Source: Aridibacter famidurans (GTDB taxonomy: Bacteria > Acidobacteriota > Blastocatellia > Pyrinomonadales > Pyrinomonadaceae). Taken from it: a DNA stretch of 52,351 bases. Below, piece by piece: positions 18,768-28,300 of this stretch. The position numbers were made by a program, and so were the translations under genes. Each line of letters starts with the position of its first letter. Position 1 is the stretch's first letter. The notes beneath the pieces were generated by a model, which saw only the letters and a list, made by a program, of their open reading frames with translations, did not search any database and was not told the DNA's origin. The stretch spans positions 1-52,351 of the forward strand of contig JAGFIQ010000080.1 of the NCBI GenBank assembly GCA_024103495.1, in the 5' to 3' direction.

Positions 18768-19685
18768 ATGGACGAAGTATTTGTCACATTCACGATACTG
18801 ATCTTTTCGGCGATCCGGCTTGGGACGCCGATGATCTTCGCCGCGCTCGGGGGAATGTTCTCCGAGCGGTCCGGTGTGATCAATATCGCGCTTGAAGGTC
18901 TTATGCTCGGAGGCGCATTCACCGCGGCGGTGGTGACCTACGAGCTGAGCAATCCCTACGTAGGGTTCCTGACGGCGCTTGTTGCGGGTGCGCTCCTGGC
19001 GTCGATCTTCGCGGTGGCCGTGATCAAGTTCGAGGCCGACCAGGTCGTCGCCGGATTCGGGATCAACATCCTTATGCTCGGCGTTCCGGCGCTGCTTTCG
19101 GGAGCGATCTACGACGCCGCCGGATCGACCGAGCAGATCGCGAAGGAGTATCTGCTTCCGGAGTTCGCCCGCCTTAACGTCGCCTCGGTTCTGGCGTTTG
19201 CTCTTGTCCCGGTAGCCTGGTACGTGCTTTACAAGACCCCGTTCGGGCTCAGGATCCGTGCCGTCGGCGAGAATCCCGAAGCGGCGGATGCCGCAGGCGT
19301 GAAAGTGCTCCGGATGAGGTATCTGGGAGTGATTCTCAGCGGTGTTTTTGCCGCCGCCGGAGGCGCGTATCTCTCGATCGGGCAGTCGTCCTTTTTTACA
19401 AAGGGAATGAGCGCGGGCAAGGGCTTTATCGCGCTGGCCGCTTTGATCCTCGCCAAGTGGAGGCCGTTCCACGTCCTTGTCGCCTGTTTGTTCTTCGGGT
19501 TCACGGAGGCGCTCGCGATCCAGCTTCAGGGAGCGCCTTGGGCGAAGCTCCCGGGCGGTGAAAGCATTCCGGTGCAGTTCATAGAGATCATCCCGTACGT
19601 GCTTACGATAATAGTGCTCGCGGGATTCATAGGGCTGTCGCGCGCGCCGAAAGCGCTCGGCATCCCGTACCGAAAGGAAAAGTGA
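18768..19685 (+). CDS. Nucleoside ABC transporter permease (RnsD/NupQ-like)
   Basis: This 305-residue partner permease starts 8 bases after the first one. It has about eight membrane helices. Motifs include MFSERSGVINIALEGLMLGGAF (the second-subunit version of the LNIGAEG signature) and the coupling loop LRIRAVGENPEAADAAGVKVLRMRY. Together the two subunits should form the channel of a BMP-family nucleoside importer in the inner membrane. The 3' end is 25 bases from the purine nucleoside phosphorylase start, which fits one operon for uptake and salvage. Confidence 0.92.
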   Translation: MDEVFVTFTILIFSAIRLGTPMIFAALGGMFSERSGVINIALEGLMLGGAFTAAVVTYELSNPYVGFLTALVAGALLASIFAVAVIKFEADQVVAGFGINILMLGVPALLSGAIYDAAGSTEQIAKEYLLPEFARLNVASVLAFALVPVAWYVLYKTPFGLRIRAVGENPEAADAAGVKVLRMRYLGVILSGVFAAAGGAYLSIGQSSFFTKGMSAGKGFIALAALILAKWRPFHVLVACLFFGFTEALAIQLQGAPWAKLPGGESIPVQFIEIIPYVLTIIVLAGFIGLSRAPKALGIPYRKEK

Positions 19686-19710
19686 CGTATCGACAGCCGG
19701 AGATGGTTCT

Positions 19711-20622
19711 ATGCAATACGAACGCGCATCTGAAGCAGCCGAATACATAAAGAAGAAGTATCCGCACGATATCGACGTCGCGCTCGTGCTCGGTTCCGGG
19801 CTCGGCGCGTTCGCGGAACTCGTGGAGGACGCGGTGAAGATCCCTTACGACGAGATCCCGCACTTCCCGGTCTCGACCGTCGAGGGACACGCGGGCCGGC
19901 TTGTCCTGGGCAAGATCGGAAACGTGTCGGTCGCCATCCAGCAGGGCCGTTTCCATTACTACGAGGGCTACGACATAAAGGACGTCGTTCTTCCGATGCG
20001 CGTTTTCGGCGTGCTCGGAGTGGAGACCGTGATTCTGACCAACGCGGCGGGGAGCGTGCTTACGACCTTCAAGCGCGGACGGCTGATGCTGATCCGGGAC
20101 CACATAAACCTTATGGGCGTCAGCCCGCTCCGCGGCGAGAACGACGAGCGGTTCGGGCCCAGGTTCCCCGACATGACGCACGTTTACGACATCGAGCTTC
20201 AGAGGATCGCGAAACAGGAAGCCAACGGGATCGCGGAAAGGCGCTATAAGAAAGGAAAGACCAAGAAGGTCAAGACGCTGCTTCGAAGGGGTGTCTACTG
20301 CGCGCTTTCGGGCCCGAACTATGAAACACCGGCCGAGATACGGATGTACCGACAGCTAGGGGCAACGGCCGTCGGAATGAGCACAGTTCCGGAGGCGATC
20401 ACGGCGAGGCACATGGGAATGCGCGTGCTCGGGATCTCGTGCATAAGCAATCTCGCGGCAGGTATCACCGGTGAAGAGATCGATCATACCGAGGTGATGG
20501 AGGCCGGAGATAAGGCCGCCAGGGTTTTCCAGAAGCTCCTGAAAAGGATAATCAAGCGGCTCGGCGAAGAGAAAGCGGCGGACGAGGGGGACGCAACCAC
20601 GGCGGGCGCGGGCCAGGGATGA
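19711..20622 (+). CDS. punA: Purine nucleoside phosphorylase, trimeric (class II) type
   Basis: The product is 303 residues. It splits inosine/guanosine-type nucleosides with phosphate into base and ribose-1-phosphate. Visible motifs are GSGLGAF (phosphate loop), VEGHAGRLVLG, QGRFHYYEGYD, TNAAGSV, GPNYETPAEIR (catalytic Glu) and GMSTVPEAITARHMGM; the Asn in CISNLAAG fits 6-oxopurine preference. One odd feature is a Lys/Arg-rich insertion (about 173-190: RRYKKGKTKKVKT) just before the GVYCALSGPNYET block, not usual in the family. A GGAG run precedes the ATG. The gene overlaps uridine kinase by 4 bases. Confidence 0.93.
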   Translation: MQYERASEAAEYIKKKYPHDIDVALVLGSGLGAFAELVEDAVKIPYDEIPHFPVSTVEGHAGRLVLGKIGNVSVAIQQGRFHYYEGYDIKDVVLPMRVFGVLGVETVILTNAAGSVLTTFKRGRLMLIRDHINLMGVSPLRGENDERFGPRFPDMTHVYDIELQRIAKQEANGIAERRYKKGKTKKVKTLLRRGVYCALSGPNYETPAEIRMYRQLGATAVGMSTVPEAITARHMGMRVLGISCISNLAAGITGEEIDHTEVMEAGDKAARVFQKLLKRIIKRLGEEKAADEGDATTAGAGQG

Positions 20623-21242
20623 TAATAGGAATCTGCGGAGGAACGGGATCGGGCAAGACCACGATCGCGAACAAGATCGTTGAATCGGTCGGGGCGGAGA
20701 ACGTCAACCTGATCGAGCAGGACTCCTATTACAGGAACCTCGCCGACATGCCGCTCGACGAGCGTCGGCAGGCGAACTTCGACCACCCCGACGCCGTCGA
20801 CAACGATCTTCTGATCAACCACCTGAAACGGCTGATCGACGGATACCCGGTCGAGATCCCCAGGTACGACTTCACTACCCACACGCGGCTTCCGGAATCG
20901 GACAAGCTATCGCCGAGGACCGTGACGATCGTCGAGGGCATCCTGATCTTCAGCGAACCGAAGCTTCTTGAGTTTCTCGATCTGAAGGTGTTCGTGGATA
21001 CGCCGGACGACATACGTCTCGTTCGAAGAATACGGCGCGATATGGACGAGCGGGGAAGGACGCTGAAGCAGACGCTCGAACAGTACGAGAAGACGATCCG
21101 GCCTATGCATTACGAGTTCGTCGAGCCTTCGAAGCGCCAGGCGGACATCATCATTCCGGAAGGAACGCAGATCGGGATCACGATCGAGCTCCTGTGCGGG
21201 CTGATAAGGGAGAAACTTAGACAGGAGCCGGAGGTACGATAG
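20619..21242 (+). CDS. udk: Uridine/cytidine kinase
   Basis: This 207-residue P-loop kinase turns uridine and cytidine into UMP and CMP. It has the Walker A motif GGTGSGKTT (6-14), QDSYYRNLADMPLDERRQANFDHPDA with the family-typical nucleoside site, YDFTTHTR, and the lid DIRLVRRIRRDMDERGRT. It is read from an ATG overlapping the previous stop (ATGA), so it is translationally coupled. The C-terminus is notable: the last codons and stop (GAG GTA CGA TAG) are part of a dispersed repeat of the GGTACGATAGGCTTCAG type that fills the gap to cytidine deaminase. Confidence 0.95.
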   Translation: MIIGICGGTGSGKTTIANKIVESVGAENVNLIEQDSYYRNLADMPLDERRQANFDHPDAVDNDLLINHLKRLIDGYPVEIPRYDFTTHTRLPESDKLSPRTVTIVEGILIFSEPKLLEFLDLKVFVDTPDDIRLVRRIRRDMDERGRTLKQTLEQYEKTIRPMHYEFVEPSKRQADIIIPEGTQIGITIELLCGLIREKLRQEPEVR

Positions 21243-21316
21243 GCTTCAGCCTGTCGCTTTTCAACGTTGTTCCGCGCATTCGCGCGGCGCAAACTGAAGT
21301 TCGCGGTACCTCGTGT
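21236..21316. repeat. GTACGATAGGCTTCAGCCTG / CAAACTGAAGTTCGCGG repeat
   Basis: It has the same two halves as at 726-780, 4925-5099 and 39579-39873: a GGTACGATAGGCTTCAG arm and a CAAACTGAAGTTCGCGGTACC arm around a CCGCGC-ATTC-GCGCGG hairpin. The uridine kinase stop lies within it. Confidence 0.8.
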
Positions 21317-21333
21317 CCAGGTCCTAAACACCA

Positions 21334-21732
21334 ATGACCGTCAACTCCGAAGAACTGATCTCCGCCGCCCGGGCCGTACGCGAGAACGCGTTCGCGCCGT
21401 TCTCCGGATTCCGCGTCGGAGCCGCACTGCTCTCGAAGGACGGCGAGATCTTCACCGGATGCAACGTCGAATCCGCGACCTACGGCCTGACGATGTGCGC
21501 CGAACGGGTCGCGATCTTCAAGGCGGTCTCTGATGGCGTATTTGATTTCGAATCGATCGCCGTCGTGACCGGCGCCGCCAGCCTGACCCCGCCCTGCGGA
21601 GCCTGCAGGCAGGTGATCTGGGAGATGTGCGGCAACGTAAAGGTCACCCTCGCGAATCTTGAGGGCTTGCGCGAAACCTTCGAAATGAAAGACCTCCTGC
21701 CGGAGGCCTTCGACAAGCGCTTCCTGGCATAG
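21334..21732 (+). CDS. cdd: Cytidine deaminase
   Basis: This 132-residue zinc enzyme of the small tetrameric class converts (deoxy)cytidine to (deoxy)uridine. Zinc ligands and catalytic Glu are in CAER (55-58) and PCGACRQ (Cys88, Cys91). The substrate motif FSGFRVGAALLSKDGEIFTGCNVE is intact. It continues the salvage operon after a repeat-filled gap of 91 bases. The product uridine is the substrate of the upstream kinase. The length matches the family. Confidence 0.95.
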   Translation: MTVNSEELISAARAVRENAFAPFSGFRVGAALLSKDGEIFTGCNVESATYGLTMCAERVAIFKAVSDGVFDFESIAVVTGAASLTPPCGACRQVIWEMCGNVKVTLANLEGLRETFEMKDLLPEAFDKRFLA

Positions 21733-21751
21733 GGGCGTTAATCTTAAAAAT

Positions 21752-23146
21752 ATGTTTGTCCTTAGATCACTACTTTCGGCGGCGATCTTGTTCGCCTCTG
21801 TTTCCCTGGTGTCGGCTCAACCGCACGCCGTAGACACGATGATCCTCGGCGGTACGGTCGTCACGATGGACGGCGGGATGCGCGTGATCGAGGATGGCGG
21901 AATCGCCGTCGACAAAGGGAGGATCGTCTATGTCGACACGCAGAAGGCAGTGCGCGCGGCCTACGTAAGTTCGAACAAGATCGACGCCACAGGCAAGGTC
22001 ATCATCCCGGGCCTGATCAACACCCACACGCACATACCTATGACGGTTTTCCGGGGCGTCGCGGACGACCTGGACCTTCAGGAGTGGCTGACGAAGTACA
22101 TCTTTCCGGCGGAGGCGAAGAACGTCAACGAAGAGATGGTGCGGATCGGCACTCGGCTCGGACTAGCCGAGCTGATCCGCGGCGGTACGACCACGTACTG
22201 CGATATGTATTACTTCGAGGACGTCATCGCCGAAGAGACGGCGAAGGCCGGTGTCCGGGGAGTGCTTGGCGAGACGCTGATCGATTTTCCGGCGCCGGAC
22301 AATAAGACCTGGGCTGACGCGATGACCTACGCCGATCGCTTCGCGAAGAAATGGAAGGGCCACGATCTGATCGTGCCGGCGATCGCTCCTCACGCACCTT
22401 ACACCGTTTCGGAAGAACATCTGAAGGCGACGCGCGAGCTCGCCGACAAGCACGGGGTCCCGCTGGTCATCCATCTCGCCGAGGCGCAGTCCGAGGTCGA
22501 TTTCGTACGGGAGAACAAGAATATGAGGCCAGTCGAGTACGTTTCGAAGATCGGCCTTCTCGGCGGACCGACCATTGCGGCGCACGTGATCAAGGCGAAC
22601 GATGCCGAACTCGACATTCTGAAGAAGGCCGGAGTCGGGATCGCCCATAATCCGCAGTCGAATATGAAGCTCGCCGCGGGAGTCGCGCCGGTGCCCTCGA
22701 TGCTCGCGAAGTCGTTGAACGTCGGTCTGGGGACCGACGGACCGGCTTCGAACAACGATCTTAGCCTGTGGGAAGAGATGGACACGGCGGCGAAGCTGCA
22801 CAAGGTCTTCTCCGGAGATCCGAAGGTCGTTTCCGCGCAGCAGGCGTTTATGATGGCCACGATCGGCGGTGCGCGGGCTCTTCACATCGCGAACCGGACG
22901 GGCTCGCTGGAAGAGGGAAAAGCCGCGGACATCGTGATCGTGGGGCTTGGCTCCCTTCATCAGACGCCGCTTTACAATATCTATTCGCACCTCGTTTACG
23001 CTACTAAATCCTCGGACGTCGAGACCGTCATCATCAACGGCCGGATCGTGATGCTCGACCGCAGGCTTCTGACCCTTGACGAGGCGGCCGTGAAGAGGGA
23101 TGCGAACGCGCTTTCGAAGAAGATCATCGAGAGCCTGAAGGATTAA
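21752..23146 (+). CDS. Exported amidohydrolase, adenosine/SAH/MTA deaminase-like
   Basis: The protein has 464 residues. It belongs to the TRZ/ATZ/MtaD branch of amidohydrolases, which deaminate S-adenosylhomocysteine, methylthioadenosine or adenosine. Metal ligands are His92 and His94 (NTHTHIP), His241 (HLAEAQSE), His278 (AAHVI) and Asp329 (GTDGPASNND). Unlike usual cytosolic members it begins with a good signal peptide, MFVLRSLLSAAILFASVSLVSAQ, so the mature enzyme should work outside the inner membrane. As last gene of the run it may convert external adenosine-type nucleosides before uptake by the two permeases (inference). The start is 20 bases after the cytidine deaminase stop and lacks a clear ribosome site. 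Confidence 0.88.
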   Translation: MFVLRSLLSAAILFASVSLVSAQPHAVDTMILGGTVVTMDGGMRVIEDGGIAVDKGRIVYVDTQKAVRAAYVSSNKIDATGKVIIPGLINTHTHIPMTVFRGVADDLDLQEWLTKYIFPAEAKNVNEEMVRIGTRLGLAELIRGGTTTYCDMYYFEDVIAEETAKAGVRGVLGETLIDFPAPDNKTWADAMTYADRFAKKWKGHDLIVPAIAPHAPYTVSEEHLKATRELADKHGVPLVIHLAEAQSEVDFVRENKNMRPVEYVSKIGLLGGPTIAAHVIKANDAELDILKKAGVGIAHNPQSNMKLAAGVAPVPSMLAKSLNVGLGTDGPASNNDLSLWEEMDTAAKLHKVFSGDPKVVSAQQAFMMATIGGARALHIANRTGSLEEGKAADIVIVGLGSLHQTPLYNIYSHLVYATKSSDVETVIINGRIVMLDRRLLTLDEAAVKRDANALSKKIIESLKD

Positions 23147-23318
23147 GCAGACCTGATGGCAGCGATAACCAGTGATTATCGGCCCTTGCCTGATCAAAGG
23201 TTACAAAGCATAATGGTTTAGTTTTTTGTAACTCGAAGGGAATCACGTTTTGAAGCGTAGTCCTGAAGATACTTCACCAAGAACAGAATCTCGGAGCAGC
23301 TAGCAGGAGAAACGGATA

Positions 23319-24734
23319 ATGTCCCAGAGAACCGTATTGCCGGTCTTTATTTTTGCATTCATACTCAGCCTTTCTTTTCAGACCTTTTCCCAGGACAACA
23401 CTCCGCCGGATGTGACGATCGCCAGGGCGGCGATCGAGAAGGCGCCTACGTCCGCCGAGGTAATGCGCGAGCGCATCTCGAAGTCGAAGGCATTGCTGGC
23501 GGTCCGCAATTTCGCGGCGGCGATCTACGAGCTTGAGAACATCAAGCGTGAGAACACGGAGCCGGCCGTGAATCGCGTCGTGAACGTCCTGCTGATGCAC
23601 GCGTATCTCGAGCTTTCGGATTACCCGAAGGCGAAGTCGCTTTTGAAGGAGTCGCAGGATTCGAAGGGATCGGAAGCATCGTTCGATTATCTTGCCGTCG
23701 CGGGACAGGTTGTGAACAGCGCGAGATCGCAGTCCGAGAGGTACAGATCCCTCGGTCTGAACATCAACGACCGAAATCTGCCGACCGTTGCGATCGCCGA
23801 CATCCAGGGAATGCGCGAGACGCTTGAGATGGTCATCGAACATTCGAAGACGATGACCGCCGATAAGGACCTGCAGTCGAACGCTTCCGCGCTTCTCGAA
23901 GAATCGAGTTCCGCCCGCGGAGCGCTTGCGCGGGACGCATACGACGCCAAGCAGTGGAAAGACAAGCTTGCGGACGCGCGCGAGCAGATGGTCGCGTCGA
24001 GGAGCGTGATACTCAGCGCTACGAATCCTCCGCCGGTCGATGACAGGGAAGCTGACGTTGCTTCTTCAAAGATCGAGAACGACGATCTCGCGGTGATCGA
24101 AGAGGACGAGAGGCCCGCGGAGCAGCCCCCTGCTGCGATCCCCGCCGCCGACACGGTCGCGGAGAAGAAGCCGGAAAGGAAGACGATCCCGATCCCGCTG
24201 GAACGTGCTGCCGAAGAAGAAGTGAAGAGGCCGGTCGCGAACACTGTCGCGAAGAAGCCTGAAGAAGTGAAGAAGGACCCTGAAACTGCGAAGATCGACA
24301 AGGACCTCGATCCGAACGACAGGCCGGTACGAGTTATAGGGTCCGCAAAGCGTGACGAAGACCGTCAGGCGGATCCGGAAGACCAGCCGAATGTGAAGAG
24401 CGCGCTTACCGCGGACGATGTTACGGAGAAGGACAGTTCTGTGGAGGAACCGAGCGGACCGCTGCCGATCGGATCTCTGATCGGATACGCGACGCGCCGC
24501 GTCAGCCCTATCTATCCGCGCCAGGCGAGGACGATGCGCCTCACGGGTGTCGTGACGGTGAATATAATCGTCGACGAGGACGGCTCGGTGGCGGAGGTCA
24601 ACGACGCTGACGGGCCTCCGATGCTTACGCGCGCTGCGGAAGACGCGGTTCGGAAATGGAAGTTCCGTCCGTTCACACGCGATGGCCAGCCGGTCAAGGC
24701 TACGGGATTCATCAGTTTCAATTTCAATCTTTAG
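23319..24734 (+). CDS. TonB-family energy transducer with long helical linker
   Basis: The protein has 471 residues. MSQRTVLPVFIFAFILSLSFQTFSQ is an N-terminal hydrophobic segment (signal peptide or anchor). Residues about 30-210 are helical, possibly TPR-like. Residues about 235-375 are Glu/Lys/Pro-rich and extended, as in TonB linkers crossing the periplasm. The C-terminal TonB domain (about 385-471) reads RRVSPIYPRQARTMRLTGVV, VNIIVDEDGSV, AAEDAVRKWKFRPF. It would pass proton-motive energy to TonB-dependent receptors such as the one at 49121. AGGAGA precedes the ATG. No exbB/exbD are near. Confidence 0.88.
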   Translation: MSQRTVLPVFIFAFILSLSFQTFSQDNTPPDVTIARAAIEKAPTSAEVMRERISKSKALLAVRNFAAAIYELENIKRENTEPAVNRVVNVLLMHAYLELSDYPKAKSLLKESQDSKGSEASFDYLAVAGQVVNSARSQSERYRSLGLNINDRNLPTVAIADIQGMRETLEMVIEHSKTMTADKDLQSNASALLEESSSARGALARDAYDAKQWKDKLADAREQMVASRSVILSATNPPPVDDREADVASSKIENDDLAVIEEDERPAEQPPAAIPAADTVAEKKPERKTIPIPLERAAEEEVKRPVANTVAKKPEEVKKDPETAKIDKDLDPNDRPVRVIGSAKRDEDRQADPEDQPNVKSALTADDVTEKDSSVEEPSGPLPIGSLIGYATRRVSPIYPRQARTMRLTGVVTVNIIVDEDGSVAEVNDADGPPMLTRAAEDAVRKWKFRPFTRDGQPVKATGFISFNFNL

Positions 24735-25341
24735 TTGTAGGGGCGGGACCAACGGGAGTACTGAGAGATGAGTGCTGAGTACTGAGAGATGAGTACTGAG
24801 AGATGAGAGTGACCCGACCCGCGCCCGTTTAGAGCAGCGCTCGCGCTGCACACGAGCGAAGCGAGAGGAGGATTGAGATCGTGTCCGAAGCCCGATCATT
24901 AGGGAGGGCTACAGTCAGGTATCAGGTCTCAATGATCAAGTATCAATGTAAGACATCGCTCAGCCCTTACAGTTGCCCGTGCTGACACCTAAGCTTTGGC
25001 ACGATACAACTTGTTTCGATCGAGACGTTTCCTTACGGAAGCGTCTTTTTTGTTTGCGTGTCTGTCTTGTTTGAGAAGAATCAACCACAGAGAACACAGA
25101 GGATTTCACGAAGAACACAAAGGGTGAAGCCTTTATTTTCACGGTTGACGATCCGGCAATTGAGACCTGATCAACGAATACTGTTCTTTGCGGTAGAATG
25201 TCCAACACAAGACATCAGGCTTTGTGAAGGTATTTGTTCTCTTCGTGCTCTTTGTGAAAACCTCAGTGACCTTCGTGGTTGGACCTTCGTGCGAAGAGAT
25301 TTGCGCCGAATAGAAATTGCACTCTCCCTCAAGATTTTGAA
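24735..25341. repeat. 607-base gap: heptads, hairpins, AGCCC element, terminator, CACAGAG tracts
   Basis: No convincing gene is present. In order: GTACTGA/GATGAGT heptads (24753-24810); TTTAGAGCAGCGC with a hairpin (24829-24850); CGAGCGAAGCGAG; the GTGTCCGAAGCCCG element (24881-24911); heptads AGGTATC/AGTATCA (about 24915-24945); a Rho-independent terminator (25024-25051); CCACAGAGAACACAGAGG (25084-25135); and the mirrored CTTCGTGCTCTTTGTG tract (25237-25290) before the aminopeptidase start. Confidence 0.75.
25024..25051 (+). terminator. Rho-independent terminator
   Basis: Arms GACGTTTCC (25024-25032) and GGAAGCGTC (25037-25045), loop TTAC, then six T. One G-U pair is in the stem. It is 290 bases after the TonB gene and the only clear terminator in this gap. 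Confidence 0.8.
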
Positions 25342-28300
25342 ATGAAAATACTCTTGGGAATCTTCGCCCTCTTCTTTTTCGCCATGACCGCTTACGCACA
25401 AGTCCCGCCGATCGAGCCGGGCGTCCCGCTCGAGCTCGCAAAATGGCGCGCCGAGCATTACTCGGACATACGTTACGAGCTGGACCTGACACTGGAGAAG
25501 ATGGCTCCCACGCTGAAGGGGAAGCTGGCGGTGGAGGTGACCGTCAGGACTGAGAAGAAAGGACTGAGGACTGAGGAAGGAGACGGGAAACGGGAGACAG
25601 GAGACCGAGGCGACTCCCCAATCACTGGGCCCTCTTCTCTCAGAACTCAGTACTCATCTCTCAGTACTCCGCCGCAGGCGGCGATCCCGATCGTCCTCGA
25701 CTGGCGCCGCATCTCCGGCCACGAGAAGCTCTCGCGGGTCTTCAACGTGAAGATAAACGGCAACGCCGCCGAGTACGAGGAGGTCAACGAGCACCTGGTC
25801 TTCCGGAAGGGTGTCGTGGAAGGGAAGAACCGGATCGAGCTGGAGTTCGAATCTCCGATACTCACATCCGGCAGCGCGATCACTCGTTATGTAGATAAAG
25901 AAGACGGCTCGGAATATATCTACTCGTTGTTTGTCCCTTCGGACGCGAGCACCGCATTCCCGGTCTTCGACCAGCCGGATCTAAAGGCGAGGTTCGAATT
26001 GTCGGGTAGTTTCCCAGAGGGTTGGGAAGTTGTGACGAATGCCAAAGATGGGGAGGTTTTGATCACTGCATGTACGATCGACATGGTTCCAGATCGAATA
26101 CACGAAGAGACCACGATTGACGGCGAGAGAGCACCAAAAAAGGAGAACGACAAACCTAAATTGGTTGAAGCCTCTGATGGGTGTCCACCGTACTATCGAT
26201 TTGAAGAAACCAAGCCGATCAGTACTTATGTCTTCGCCTTCGCGGCGGGACCGTTCGAGGAGATAACGGAGACCGAAAACCGAAGCCCGAAGACCGGAGA
26301 CCTTAAGCCATACGATTCGAATATTGGGAACCGGGCGCTTCTTCGCTCCGAAGGAGCGACGGATGGTAGCCCCGCACAAGCCGAAGGCGCAGTGCGGGGT
26401 ACGGACGGAAAAATGATCCTGAGCCGCTTTAGCTGCGACATGGATGCGGGCGAGGACGCCCGCGGTCCAGGCGGCGACACAAATGCGGGCGGGGACGCCC
26501 GCGGTCCAAAAATCAGTACCCGGAGCGGTAGCGACGGGCCCTCCGACCGCGTTCCGATCAGGATTTTCGTCCGGAAATCGCAGGCGCACAAACTCCTGCC
26601 GCCGCAGGCGGCGGATGCGGGCCGTGACGCCCGCGCTCCAGTCGGGAACACAGATGCGGGCGGGGACGCCCGCGGTCCAAAAATCAGTACCCGGAGCGGT
26701 AGCGACGGGCCCTCCGACCGCGTTCCGATCCGGATTTTCGTCCGGAAATCGCAGGCGCACAAACTCCTGCCGCCGCAGGCGGCGGATGCGGGCGGGGACG
26801 CCCGCGGTCCAAGCGCTCCCGGGTCCCACGCACAAGTGCGTGGGCTAAACGATCAGCTTACTGCTGACCGCTCACAGCTCACTCCCGCCGACGAGGTCTT
26901 CCGCCTCAACCGCGAGGCGATCGAGTATCTCGAGGATTATTTCGATTACCCGTTCCCGTTTCCGAAATACGACGTCGTCCTTATCCCGGAATTCCCGTTC
27001 GGAGGGATGGAGCACGCGGGCGCGACGTTCCTGCGCGAAACGTCCGTTATCTTCCCGACCGAGCCGACCGCGAACAACTTCATCTCGCGCGCTTCGGTCA
27101 TCTTCCACGAGGCGGCGCACCAGTGGTTCGGCGACACCGTCACGATGAAGTGGTTCGACGACCTGTGGCTGAAGGAAGGATTCGCCACATTCATGGCCTA
27201 CAAGACGATGGAGAAGGTCCTTCCCGAATACGACCCGTGGAAGGTCTTCTACCAGCGGACTAAGAGCGCCGCGTACGAAACAGACGTTACACGCGGGACT
27301 ACTCCAATCCATCAAGAACTCCCGAACTTAAGCGCGGCAAAATCTGCTTACGGAAATATCGTGTATCAGAAGGCCCCATCGTTCTTAAAGCAAGCTGAGT
27401 TCTTTTGGGGCGAAGAGATTTTCAGGGAGGCAGTACGTCAATTTCTGAATAGCCATGAATTCGGAAACGCAACCTGGCATGATCTAGTGGACGAAATCGC
27501 CTACTTACGGGTGAGAAAGGAGTCTGAGCGAGAATTCTTCAAGAAGCTAAGTGATTCCGACAAGCAAGCGCTGATTGATTTCACCAGGTGGCACGTGAGA
27601 AGTGAGTGGGCATGGTTCTGGGTTTCGAAGCCCGGAACCGCCGTTTATCGCCCGTCAGACTGTTTGATGAGCGACCCGAATCCCATTGCTGACCTCCCAG
27701 GATTTACTCGTTCATGCGGAGCCCATGGAGGACATACTGTTCTCAATGACTACATGCTTCAAGAGCCGATATTGCCCGAAGCTAACTACAACTGGCTTCA
27801 GGATATTCAAGTTCTCAGAGTATTTGAGAATGGTGAATCGAGAATCGAAAGAATTCCGATTGGGTACAGAAAATATGCGAGGTTGCCTGACCTTGAATCC
27901 AACTCGATCACAAGACATAGGGAGTCTGTCTTTCCTCTTGACGAAGAGAGCGAAGACAAGAAGAAGGACGATTACTCGTCCGAGCCACCGAAGTTAAACG
28001 AGCGCAACACCATTCTGATATTCCCCAACTACCGCGACTACGGTTACGGCATATTCCTTCTCGATGAGAAGAGCCGGAACTACATCCTGAAGAACATACG
28101 CGACGAAAAGGACGAGTTTCTCCGCGCTCAGATGTGGGGCTCGCTCTGGGATTCGGTCCGGTTCGCCGAGCTCGCCCCGCTCGATTACATAAATTTAGCG
28201 ATCGCCAACATCGACATCGAGAAGGACGAGACGACGATCTCTTCAATACTCGGCAGGACGGCGTACGCATTTACCTATTACGTTTCGGAGAAACAGCAGG

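Noticed and set aside
18537..19748. 403-codon minus-strand frame
   Set aside because: Antisense to the second permease; composition Arg/Asp-rich and without domain motifs.
26444..26848. Plus-strand frame reading MRARTPAVQ repeats
   Set aside because: It is an alternative frame of the GCGGGCG palindromes inside the M1 gene.
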